Assembly: GCA_022577435.1 (NCBI GenBank) | Contig: JAKOON010000055.1 | Coordinates: forward strand, 898,117-962,116 | Direction: 5' to 3' | DNA: 64,000 nt | Source: Embiotoca jacksoni | Taxonomy: Eukaryota > Chordata > Actinopteri > Embiotocidae | In this document: positions 20,501-31,400 of the stretch, piece by piece | Numbering within the stretch: position 1 is the first letter of the stretch | Layout of the letters: each line of letters starts with the position of its first letter | The notes under the pieces: model-generated | What the model saw: the letters and a program-made list of their open reading frames with translations, nothing else | What the model was told of the DNA's origin: nothing | The model's database searches: none | Program-made: the position numbers and the translations under genes

Positions 20501-23500
20501 ACTGGTAACCAGTGAAGGGAGCAGAGGAGGAGAAGGAGGAGAAGAGGAGGAGGTAGAGAGAAGGGGGAGAGGAGGGGAGGAGAAGGGGGAGAGGAGGGAG
20601 ACAGGTGGGGGAGAGGAGGGGGAGAGGAGGAGGAGGGAGAGTGGGGAGATAGGCGGTAGAGAGGAGGGAGAGAGGAGGGAGAGAGGAGGGGGAGAGGAGG
20701 GAGAGAGGAGTGAGAGAGTAGGGGGAGAGGAGGAAGAGGGAGGAGGGGAGGGGAGGGGGAGGGAGAGGGGAGGAGGAGGGAGAGAAGAGGGGGAGAGGAG
20801 GAAGAGAGGAGGTGGAGAGGAGGGGGAGAGGAGGGAGAGAGGAGTGAGAGAGGAGGGGGACAGGAGGGAGACAGGTGAGGGAGAGGAGGTACGGAGGAGG
20901 AGGAGAGGAGGAGGAGAGGAGGAAGAGGGAGAGAGGAGGGAGACTGGAGGGTTAGAGGGGGAGGAGGGAGAGAGGAGTGAGAGAGGAGGGGAGGGAGAGA
21001 GGAGGGGGGAGAGGAGGAGGAAGAGAGAAGGGGGACAGGAGGGAGACAGGTGAGGGAGAGGAGGTACAGAGGAGGAGGATAGGAGGAAGAGGGAGAGAGG
21101 AGGGAGACAGGAGGGGGAGAGGCGGAGGAGATGAGGGAGACAGGAGGGGGAGAGGAGGGACAGAGTAGGGAGAGAGGAGGGGGGAGGAGTGGAGAGAGTG
21201 GGGATAGAGGAGGTGGAGAGGAGGGAGAGAGGAGGGAGAGAGTAGGGGGAGAGGAGGTAGAGAGGAGGGAGAGAGGAGGAAGAGAGGTGGGGGAGAGAAG
21301 GGGGTTAGGAGGGAGACAGGTGGGGGAGAGGAGGTACAGAGGACGAGGAGAGGAGGAGGAGAGGAGGAAGAGGGAGAGAGCAGGGAAACAGGAGGGGGAG
21401 AGGCGGAGGAGATGAGGGAGACAGGAGGGGGAGAGGAGGGACAGAGTAGGGGGAGAGGAGGGGGAGAGGAGGAAGAGAGGAGGTGGACAGGAGGGAGAGA
21501 AGAGGAAGAGAGGTGGGGGAGAGGAGTGAGAGAGTAGGGGGGAGGAGGTAGAGAGGAGGGAGAGAGGAAGAAGAGAGGTGGGGGAGAGCAGGGAGAGAGG
21601 AGTGAGAGAGTAGGGGGAGAAGAGGTAGAGAGGAGGGAGAGAGGAGGTGGAGAGGAGGGAGAGAGGAGGGAGAAAGGAGGAGGAGAGGAGGGAGAGAGGA
21701 GGGAGAGAGGAGGAAGAGAGGAGAGGGAGAGAGGAGTGAGAGAGGAGGGGAGAGAGGAGGAGGAGGGAGAGAGGAGGGGGAGAGGAGGGAGAGAGGAGGA
21801 GGGAGAGAGGAGGGGGAGAGGAGGAGGAGAGGAGGGAGAGAGGAGGGGGAGAGGAGGGAGAGAGGAGGGGGAGAGGAGGGAGAGAGGAGGGGGAGAGGAG
21901 GTAGAGAGGAGGGAGAGAGAAGGGAGAGAGGAGGGGAGGGGGAGAGGAGGGAGAGAGGAGGAGGAGGGAGAGAGGAGCGGGAAAGAAGCGGGAGAGGAGG
22001 AGGAGAGGAGGAAGAGAGAAGGGGGACAGGAGGGAGACAGGTGAGGGAGAGGAGGTACAGAGGAGGTGGAGAGCAGGAAGAGGGAGAGAGGAGGGAGACT
22101 GGAGGGTTAGAGGGGGAGGAGGGAGAGAGGAGGGGGACAGGAGGAGGAAGAGAGAAGGGGGACAGGAGGGAGACAGGTGAGGGAGAGGAGGTACAGAGGA
22201 GGAGGAGGCGAGGAGGAAGAGGGAGAGAGGAGGGAGACAGGAGGGGGAGAAGGGGAGGAGAGGAGGGAGGCAGGAGGGGGAGGAGTGGAGAGAGTGGGGA
22301 GAGAGGCGGTGGAGAGGAGGGAGAGAGGAGAGAGGAGGGGGAGAGGGGGAGAGGGGGAGGAGAGGAGGGAGACAGGAGGGGGAGGAGTGGGGAGAGAGGA
22401 GGTGGAGAGGAGGGAGAGAGTAGGGGGAGAGGAGGGAGAGAGGAGGAAGAGAGGTGGGGGAGAGAAGGGGGTTAGGAGGGAGACAGGTGGGGGAGAGGAG
22501 GTACAGAGGAGGAGGAGAGGAGGAAGAGGGAGAGAGGAGGGAAGCAGGAGGGGGAGAGGCGGAGGAGATGAGGGAGACAGGAGGGGGGAGGAGTGTAGAG
22601 AGGAGGAAGAGAGGAGGTAGAGAGGAGGGAGAAAGGAGGAGGAAAGGAAGTAGAGAGGAGGGAGAGAGGAGGAAGAGCGGAGAGAGAGAGGAGGGGGAGA
22701 GGAGGGAGAGAGGAGGGGGAGAGGAGGGAGAGAGGAGGGGGAGAGGAGGGAGAGAGGAGGGGGAGAGGAGGGAGAGAGGAGGGGGAGAGGAGGTAGAGAG
22801 GAGGGAGAGAGAAGGGAGAGAGGAGGGGAGGGGGAGAGGAGGGAGAGAGGAGGAGGAGGGAGAGAGGAGCGGGAAAGAAGCGGGAGAGGAGGAGGAGAGG
22901 AGGAAGAGAGAAGGGGGACAGGAGGGAGACAGGTGAGGGAGAGGAGGTACAGAGGAGGTGGAGAGCAGGAAGAGGGAGAGAGGAGGGAGACTGGAGGGTT
23001 AGAGGGGGAGGAGGGAGAGAGGAGGGGGACAGGAGGAGGAAGAGAGAAGGGGGACAGGAGGGAGACAGGTGAGGGAGAGGAGGTACAGAGGAGGAGGAGG
23101 CGAGGAGGAAGAGGGAGAGAGGAGGGAGACAGGAGGGGGAGAAGGGGAGGAGAGGAGGGAGGCAGGAGGGGGAGGAGTGGAGAGAGTGGGGAGAGAGGCG
23201 GTGGAGAGGAGGGAGAGAGGAGAGAGGAGGGGGAGAGGGGGAGAGGGGGAGGAGAGGAGGGAGACAGGAGGGGGAGGAGTGGGGAGAGAGGAGGTGGAGA
23301 GGAGGGAGAGAGTAGGGGGAGAGGAGGGAGAGAGGAGGAAGAGAGGTGGGGGAGAGAAGGGGGTTAGGAGGGAGACAGGTGGGGGAGAGGAGGTACAGAG
23401 GAGGAGGAGAGGAGGAAGAGGGAGAGAGGAGGGAAGCAGGAGGGGGAGAGGCGGAGGAGATGAGGGAGACAGGAGGGGGGAGGAGTGTAGAGAGGAGGAA

Positions 23501-25406
23501 GAGAGGAGGTAGAGAGGAGGGAGAAAGGAGGAGGAGAGGAAGTAGAGAGGAGGGAGAGAGGAGGAAGAGCGGAGAGAGAGAGGAGGGGGAGAGGAGGGAG
23601 AGAGGAGGGGGAGAGGAGGAGGAGAGGAGGAAGAGAGAAGGGAGAGGGAGAGAGGAGGAGGAGGAAGAGGAGGAAGAGAGGAGGAAGATAGGAGGGGGAG
23701 AGGAGGGAGAGAGGAGTGAGAGAGTAGGGGGAGAGGAGGTTGAGAGGAGGAAGAGAGGAGGGAGAGAGGAGGTTGAGAGGAGGTAGAGAGTAGGGAGAGA
23801 GGAGTGAGAGGAGGGGAGGGGGAGAGGAGGGAGAGAGGAGGAGGAGGGAGAGAGAAGGGGGAGAGGAGGGAGACAGGTGGGGGAGAGGAGGTGGAGAGGA
23901 GGAGGAGGGAGACAGGAGGGGAGAGGGGGAGGAGAGCATGGAGATAGGAGGGAGAGAGGAGGGGGAGAGGATGGAGACGGGAGAGGAGGAAGAGAGGAGG
24001 AGGGAGAGAGAAGGGGGAGAGGAGGAGGAGGAGACGAGGGAGAGAGGAGGAGGGGGAGAGGAGGGAGACAGGTGGGGGAGAGGAGGTGGAGGGGAGGAAG
24101 AGAGAGAGAGGAGGGAGACAGGAGGGGTGAGGAGTCGAGAGAGTGGAGAGAGAGGCGGTGGAGAGGAGGGAGAGAGGAGGAGGATAGGAGGTAGAGAGTA
24201 GGGAGACAGTAGGGGGGAGGAGTCGAGAGAGTGGGGAGAGAGGCGGTAGAGAGGAGGGAGAGAGGAGGAAGAGAGGAGGTAGAGAGGAGGGAGAGAGGAG
24301 GAAGAGAGGAGGGGGAGAGGAGGGACAGAAGGGGGAGAGGAGGTAGAGAGGAGGAAGAGAGGAGGAAGAGAGAAAGGGGAGAGGAGGTACAGAGGAGGAA
24401 GAGGGGGAGAAGAGGGAGAGAGGAGGAGGGGGAGCGGCGAGAGGAGGAGGAGGAGAGGAGGAGGAGGGAGACAACTTAGTCCTTAATAGAATTGGAATAA
24501 AAGACCATCAGTTTAACTCTAAACTTGTTCTCTTTGACTCTCAGTTACTTGAGTGAAAACAAGAATCCAATCACAAACAATTCCAGCCACCAAAAACCAT
24601 CCAAGCTTTATCAGTCAAGATATCCTAAAACAGCAGATGCAATAATAAACTTGATCAGAGAAGCGTATTTAAAGATTCTACTTTGTCTTAGTTCAAGTGA
24701 TCCAGCTGGATGTCGTCCCCCAAAAGTCAAAGCCTGACAAAAAGTATCATCATTAAACTTTCTATGAACGAACAACAAGTCAGGAAGTAAAGAAAGAAAA
24801 AAGCCATCAGATGTGTCAGATGATAAACTGCAGCTGTGTCGTGTCTTTTTCTCTCCATCAGATTTCTGTGAACTTGAACTGGACACAAACTCAGTAAACA
24901 GAAAACTCAAACTGTCTGACAACAACAGGAAGGTGACGAAGGTGAAAGAAGATCAGTCATATCCTCATCATCCAGACAGATTTGACTGGTGGCCTCAGCT
25001 GCTGTGTAGAACTGGTCTGACTGGTCGCTGTTACTGGGAGGTCGAGTGGAGAGGAAGGGTTGATATAGCAGTGAGTTACAGAGGAATCAGAAGGAGAGGA
25101 AACAGTAATGACTGCTGGTTTGGAAGGAACGATCAGTCCTGGAGTCTGATCTGTTGTGATGGTGGTCGTTACTCTGTCTGGCACAATAACACAATAACAT
25201 CCTCCTCATCCTCCTCCTCCTCCTCCTCCTCCTCCAACAGAGTAGCAGTGTATGTGGACTGTCCTGCTGGCACTCTGTCCTTCTACAGAATCTCCTCTGA
25301 CACTCTGATCTACCTCCACACCTTCAACACCACATTCACTGAACCTCTGTATCCTGGATTTAGGTTCTGGTCAGATGGTTCCTCAGCGTCTCTGTGTTCT
25401 CTGTAG
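14536..25406 (+). CDS. NLR copy 1: FISNA-NACHT-LRR-B30.2 receptor (NLRC3-like, teleost NLR-C)
   Basis: Ten coding exons join in frame into about 1,107 aa: 14536-14624, 14735-14881, 15445-15558, 16080-16134, 16279-16480, 16743-18519, 18608-18781, 18904-19077, 19993-20039, 24862-25406. All have GT/AG borders and matching phases. The start MDQWEDREDGVRPSKTTLCG is the conserved first exon of fish NLR-C genes. The leader exons carry two copies of a S(C/Y)VSMKSDRSM..FKDGHQSV motif. They are followed by a FISNA-NACHT ATPase, two LRR exons and a PRY-SPRY (B30.2) domain. Such proteins are cytosolic innate-immune sensors or regulators; ligands are unknown. No death-fold domain is seen. The last intron (4.8 kb) contains a LINE fragment and a purine array. 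PolyA signal candidate AATAAA at 26072. Exon joins are inferred, not confirmed by cDNA. Confidence 0.88.
16743..18519 (+). CDS. NLR copy 1 FISNA-NACHT exon
   Basis: A single 1,777-bp exon. The FISNA region (CRQHLQSNLRKKFQSVFEG..) leads to the Walker A loop GVAGIGKT, Walker B VVFIFDGLDECR and the sensor motif LWITTRPAAANQIP. Winged-helix and helical parts follow (VHLSVQEFLAALHVHL), ending near VVKASNKAL. The NACHT ATPase drives oligomerisation in NLR proteins. The donor is CTCT|GTACGA. Reading through the donor meets a stop at 18574, giving a possible short form. Confidence 0.92.
18608..19077 (+). CDS. NLR copy 1 LRR exons (two of 174 bp)
   Basis: Exons 18608-18781 and 18904-19077 are each exactly 174 bp, phase 2 to 2, the standard ribonuclease-inhibitor-type LRR exon. 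Motifs are LTGCNLSERSCEALSSVL..LRELDLSNNDL and LSGCLISEEGCASLASAL..LRELDLSYNH. The array is short, with only two exons. Confidence 0.9.
20042..20520 (-). mobile_element. L2/Rex-type LINE ORF2 3' fragment in NLR copy 1 intron
   Basis: On the minus strand it encodes decayed RT C-terminal blocks: LHWLPVA..IRFQTLV, YIQDMVQPYIPARSLRSAS, ANQLVAPH and WWNELPNDIRTAE..FHHKLKTHLF. The 5' portion of the LINE is missing and the purine array begins exactly at its LHWLPVA end. Confidence 0.82.
20521..24471 (+). repeat. Purine-only (GGAGA-type) array, 3.95 kb, NLR copy 1 intron
   Basis: Almost every base on the plus strand is G or A, in loose 8-12 bp units such as GAGAGGAGG and GGGGGAGAG, with rare single T or C positions. 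Long open frames occur on both strands (RGGEEG-type forward, up to 491 codons SPSSPPPL-type reverse) purely because stop codons are rare in such sequence; these are not genes. The array lies between the 47-bp linker exon and the B30.2 exon. The purine strand is the sense strand. Confidence 0.95.
21850..23660 (+). repeat. 892-bp higher-order duplication within the purine array
   Basis: Frames starting at 22041, 22177 and 22454 recur at 22933, 23069 and 23346 with identical or near-identical translations, an offset of 892 bp in each case. I see only rare differences (for example near 22636 versus 23528). Outer borders are approximate. Confidence 0.85.
24862..25406 (+). CDS. NLR copy 1 B30.2 (PRY-SPRY) exon
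   Basis: Follows CCATCAG. It reads YFCELELDTNSVNRKLKLS (PRY), then GRCYWEVEWRG, VSYRGIRRRGN, QSWSLICCDG, VAVYVDCPAGTLSFYR and LYPGFRFW (SPRY), and ends at TAG 25404. B30.2 domains bind ligands through variable loops. One loop holds a poly-Ser run encoded by (TCC)n at about 25201-25236. Confidence 0.92.
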
Positions 25407-26925
25407 GAGGAAGAGTCTGTGGAAGTGACAGCAGCTTTAAATGTTGATGGTGGATGAAGTTTCTCTTTGGTTCACCGTTGAATCACTGATTGTGATGTCA
25501 CAATATGTTTTGTGTCAGAAGTAGTGAAATGATGTCCTCACCTCTGAACTTTGACCTTCACTTCCATGTGGACAGATGAAGGTCAAACTGAGCTCTTTGG
25601 CTGATAAACATCAGCAGATTCTGGAAACCTGCTGCAAGACGGACTGAAAATGTCTCCGAAATCGAGGGGACAAACTTTTACACCTCATAAATCCTGTTGA
25701 AATATTTTGTCTTTCAGTTGATGAAATGAAACGTGACCGTACTTAGATATTTGAAGAAAGGCTCATTTAATGTCTGTTTGCTGTAGAGGTTGTGTTTAAG
25801 ATGTTGTTTGAACCAACTATGTCCAAACGTCTATAATATCACTGAAAGGTTCAATTATTGTAAATAATTCACATTTCTATCAGCTGACAATAATTATTGA
25901 ACTTAACCTGTTTCTGCTGAATCTACAGTTTGTTTCCAGCTGAAAGAAGTTGTTCATGAATGAAAACTAAAGTCTGTATCAAACAAATGCAGCTTTTAGA
26001 ATTATTGACAATTTATCAGCTCCAAATATGTGAAAATAGAAGTTTATAAGAACGTCTGTTGGTTTGTTATCAATAAAAATAAAATGTCTACTTTTTAGTC
26101 CTTGATTTTTTGATATTTTAACCAATATTTAAAAAACATGAGAGATCCCCAGTATTACCATCTTTACACTATTGTTTTACACATACTCATGTTTTCCAAC
26201 TGACTTGTAAAAGAAAATTAACACATAAAATAACAATAATCTCATTTTACATGAGTATTAAACTGTTGTAGAAATACGTTTTCTGTCATTCAAACAGTTT
26301 TGAGTGTGCTAATGTCATCTAGAAAGCTACTTTTAGTAAATGACTGCGATAAAACTAGTCTAGTAAAGTAACCAGCTTACTGGATAACAACCTGAACCTC
26401 GATGGATAAAGATTTGTTTCACTACAGCAAAATTATTGATGCAGGAAAAGCAATCAAACAACAGAGTAAAACTATGAAATAATAAACATAAAAATGCACA
26501 ATATATGTAATAAAATAGAATAATATTAATTAAATTAAAACTAACTAAACAATAGTACGAGGATATAAACAAACAACCAACGGTGTTATTGTTGTGAGAT
26601 TGATTTGGCCAGAGGTGAGTTATTGTACAGTCTTATTGCATATTTGCACTTATTGAAAGTAGCAGGAAGTGTCCAGGGACCGTGAAGAAGGAGAGCCGAG
26701 CTGGTAGCAGAAATGAAAAGGAGTCTGAGGTGGAAAGAGGAGGACGAAGGAAAACCACAGACTGATTAGAAAACTGTTCTCTGGGTTTGAAAAGTGAAGC
26801 CATGAAGTGTAAAACCTCTACGGGCCACTAGGGGCTCCAAAAACCACCTGTCAACTTCCTCAAACTTTTATTTCCTTGTTCGGAGGAAGTCAGAGAGCTG
26901 AGAGACGTCTGAACTCGTCCTGCTG
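25407..26925 (+). other. 3' flank of NLR copy 1 and upstream region of copy 2
   Basis: No gene seen. AATAAA candidates lie at 26072. The stretch 25638-26925 matches 54546-55829 upstream of NLR copy 3, so it belongs to the duplicated unit. A sub-repeat (26190-26390) is also found at 51360-51550. Confidence 0.7.
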
Positions 26926-28166
26926 TCCGCTCCATGTTTCTTCTTTCTCTGCTCGGTTTCCATCTTAAAGCTGCTGATGAACTTCTTCACTCGCCGGCTT
27001 CACGACGATTATTTCCTCCATCAGAAGGTAACAAACAGTTTCCATCTTCATCTGATAGGTTTTTGACATGGAACCGGTCCGATCAATAAAAATGACGTCG
27101 CTGTCTGTCAGATCAACGCTGACTCTTCTGAAGCAGCTCCTGAACTTTTAAACCCAGCTCAGTTTTCCTGAACTCGTTCTGTGTTTTCTGTTGCGACCGC
27201 ATGAAGAGTCGACATGTTCAGTAACTTTGAAACCGTCGATCATTTTAACGGCCCGTGTGATTCAGTTAGTGGGGAGCGTTCACTGTCCGGTCTGACGTTG
27301 TTCACAGCTGGACTGGTTGGTTATTAACAGGTAATAAAGTCATCAAATATGTGACAGTCAGTCAGAGATCTTTGAAAATGTTCACAGTGAGGAGGAAACA
27401 GAAACACGTTCAATTCTCTTTCTGGAATAACGGAGCATGTTTTTCACATCATGTCTGCATCATGTGTTCAGAAACATGTTTTACATTCTCACTGATGAAT
27501 GTTTTGCTGTAGATGATGTGGGATTCATAAAAAAACAACACGGTTCAAAGTTCTTTGATTGCAGCTATAAAATGATAAAACCTTCTGTGATAACATCGTT
27601 ATCATCCATCAATGATTAAACAGCAAAGACATCAAATACGACACGACTACAGAAACAGTTTAAAAAGATGTTTTTCACTGAGGTCATATTTCAACATCAG
27701 CGACTCTTAGAAACTACAGCTGTGTTGAATGTTTTCATGGATCTGTTCAGACTCTCTCAGCTCTTTGTTGAGCTTCAACACAGATGGAGGCGTCGCTGAA
27801 AAACAGCCTCAGCTCCTCCAAATGGAGCAGATTTTACAAGTCAAAGAAAATATGAACTTTTAGAGAAAAGTTACAGCCTGTTTAGGTTTAATACTTTTAC
27901 AGACTCTCTGTTCTTTCCTTCTTTCATGTAGCAGATAGAAATATTCACATTTATCTTTGGACTCTGAGATATTTTATTTTCTTGTGATCTGAGTTGAACT
28001 CTGGTTTTCTGTCATCTTGAAGTTTCCAGACTTTGACAGTGAGGTTCTGAGAGGATGACGAAGACGTCAGACTGATGATGAAGCAGAATCAGCAGCAGCT
28101 TCTCTCTCTGTGTTTCCTCTGCAGGTGAAGGTAGAACGACTCTGTGACGGGATCTGAATTCACCTG
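26926..28166 (+). other. 5' non-coding exons of NLR copy 2
   Basis: First exon donor at 27027, second exon 28125-28166 (42 bp), as in copies 1 and 3. The uORF start is at 26934. Confidence 0.6.
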
Positions 28167-28449
28167 GTGAGGATTTCATTCACTTCTGCCTGAATTCATC
28201 ACATCACCTCCTTTAAACAAGTGAAATATAACTTTTAGCAGGTAGATCAGAAAAACACACCTGGACAGAAATGAAGAGAGTTCATGTTGTTTCCTAACAT
28301 CCATCCTCAGTGGAAATCTGAACAGGATCTGAACTGTATTTACTTTGGCGCCCTCTGGTGGTGGAATCCAGAGTGACACTGTTGTAGTGTGAATGTTGTT
28401 GTACGTACTGAGCAGGTTGTTGTGTTTGTGTGAAGCTGTGGGCTCTGCT

Positions 28450-31400
28450 ATGGATCAGTGGGAGGACAGAGAGGACGGAGTCCGTCCCTCTAAAACCACT
28501 CTGTGTGGGGAACATGAGAGCCGGACCGAAGCTCAGAGGTGAGACGACCGTCTCTAACTGTCCACGACTCTTCTCCACGTCACAGCTCAGCACTCACATC
28601 ACTGCACCATCATTATTCTCACTCAGAGCTCTGTGTGTTCTGTTGAAGAACAAAGCAGCAGCTCGGACCTGCTGGACCTGGACCTGGAACTGGACCTGGA
28701 CCGGGACCTGGACCTGGACCTGGACCTGGACCAGGACCTGGATATAGACATGGACCTGAACCTGTTAGCAGCTGTGTGTCCATGAAGAGTGACTGGTCTA
28801 TGGACAAACCTATGAACTTCAAAGATGGACACCAGTCTGTTAAACAAAGGTAATAATGTTTAAAGTTTGTCTTTTGGTTTCAAACCCTCCTGATGTCATA
28901 ACGTCTTTGTGTTGAACTTATTATTCACCTCGATAGAAGATTGGAGACATCTGGAGAGACAGTTGGCAGCTTGGACAGATGATCTCAGGCAGTTGAATCT
29001 GTATGTTCGTTGAAAGGAACCAAACTGTCTTCACACAGAGACTCAGAAGGAAATCTGTTCAGGGAGCTGGAGAGGAGGAAGAGTTGTCTGTAACAAGTAA
29101 CCCTGCATGACGTGGTCCTCCAGTCAGAAACCTCAGAGCAGGCCATCATGTTTGAGCTGACAGTGAAGATCAAATTAAAGAGGCCCACAAGAAGAAAATG
29201 GTCAAAGATCACAGGGGTGGGATCACCTCAGCTCAGAGGATCAAAGGACGTCAGACTCAGATTCTTTAGTCTCTTTAGTTCAGCAATGCCAGTTTGTTGG
29301 AACTGCAGGTTCATGGAAACACACTGGATGTATTCATGTTTCTGTTAGCGTCCAACAAAACACACAATCTGCAGGGTTAAAACTGAAAGCTACACATCTC
29401 TGTTTCCATCAGGATCCTTCAGCGGGAACCAGATTCTCCTGAACCCCGCTGTGTGTCCATGAAGAGTGACCGGTCTATGGGACGACTTATTACCTTCAAA
29501 GATGGACACCAGTCTGTTGAACAAAGGTAATAATGTGAAATGTTTGTCATTTAGTATCAAACCCCCCTGATGTCATAATGTCTGAACTCATTGATCACTT
29601 TCTTTCCATTCAGTGTGAAACTGAAACCCAACTGTTCTTGTGTCCGGGTATTCAGAAAGAGGGTTTTCCAGTGTTCAGCAGGGGTGATCATATTTATACA
29701 TTTAAAGACTCCATGCAGAGCCGGGCTTCATCGGACCACACAGAGGAGACCCATACAGACCAGGCTGGTGGCTGCCTCCACATGTCTCTCAGTCTGAAGA
29801 AGTTCTGTTTTGAAGTTTTGTTGATGAAGGGCAGTAATTTAAAATATATGTTTTGTCTTCCTGTTCAGCTTCTGTCAGGTGTTGGTTGTCTTGGTAACTA
29901 AAAACATGAAGTGTCTTTACTTTATGTTTCTGGATTAATTGTGACCAAACATCTTCTGTTTTGATGTTGACTTTACAGAGTTGATCAGCAGGACTCAGAC
30001 GTTCCTGAAACAAACCTGGACTCCATATTTCTGGTGTGTAAACACACAAACTAAATAGTGAATTACCAAAACTCACATTCTCCCTGCTGCACTCTGTAGA
30101 CCAGCAGGATTTCAGTCCATATTTAAAATGATCTGATACGTTCTGTGTATTAAAGTTAATATATTTCTCTGTTTCAGCTGCTGGAGGAGAACATGATCAG
30201 TTTTGTAAAGAACGAGCTGAAGAAGATGCAGAAAATTCTGAGTCTAGATTACCCAGAATGCTTAGAGAGTCAGTGTGAGGATGAGGAGGTGTTGGAGGGT
30301 GAGGATGAAGAGCAGAGGAGTGGCAGAGAATCATTTCTGAAGATCACACTGCACTTCCTGAGGAGACTGAAGCAGGAGGAGCTGGCTGACCGTCTGCAGA
30401 GCAGTAAGAGGATTTTAACAGCTGGAACATGATGGAAAGAGGAAACATGGGAGAAACTTAGATTTACAAACTCTGCTGTTAATATGATGCAAACATCTTC
30501 ATCACATCTGTGAATTCTTCTGGACTGAAAACAGTCAGAAACTGTTTGTCCACAACTGGTGTGAAGAATTGATTTCATGGAGACGCGAAATATTTTCGAC
30601 GTTAAAAAGTTTTTCTTCAGGTTTACTGAGACATTCACTTGTTGTTTGTTTGTTTGTTTGTTTGTTTGTTTAGGAATTGTTTTTCCAGAGTGTCGACAAC
30701 ATCTTCAATCTAACCTGAGGAAGAAGTTCCAGAGTGTGTTTGAGGGGATTTCTAAAGCAGGAAACCGAACCCTTCTGAATGACATGTACACAGAGCTGTA
30801 CATCACAGAGGGAGGGACTGCAGAGGTCAATGATCAACATGAGGTCAGACAGATTGAAACAACATCCAGGAAACCAGACAGACCAGAAACAACCATCAGA
30901 CAAGAAGACATCTTTAAAGACTCACCTGGAAGACATGAACCAATCAGAACAGTGCTGACAAAGGGAGTGGCTGGCATCGGGAAGACAGTGTTAACACAGA
31001 AGTTCACTCTGGACTGGGCTGAAGACAAAACCAACCAGAACATCCAGTTCATGTTTCCGTTCACTTTCAGAGAGCTGAATGTGCTGAAAGAGAGAAAGTT
31101 CAGTTTGGTGGAACTGGTTCATCTCTTCTTCACTGAAACCAAAGCAGCAGGAATCTGCAGCTTTGAACACTTCCAGGTTGTGTTCATCTTTGACGGTCTG
31201 GATGAGTGTCGACTTCCTCTGGACTTCCACAACAATGAGATCCTGACTGATGTTACAGAGTCCACCTCAGTGGATGTGCTGCTGACCAACCTCATCAGGG
31301 GGAAACTGCTTCCCTCCGCTCGCCTCTGGATAACCACACGACCTGCAGCGGCCAATCAGATCCCTGCCGAGTGTGTCGGCATGGTGACAGAGGTCAGAGG

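Noticed and set aside
20521..24471. CRISPR-like regular repeats
   Set aside because: No constant repeat with unique spacers; units are irregular and purely G/A, in a fish intron.
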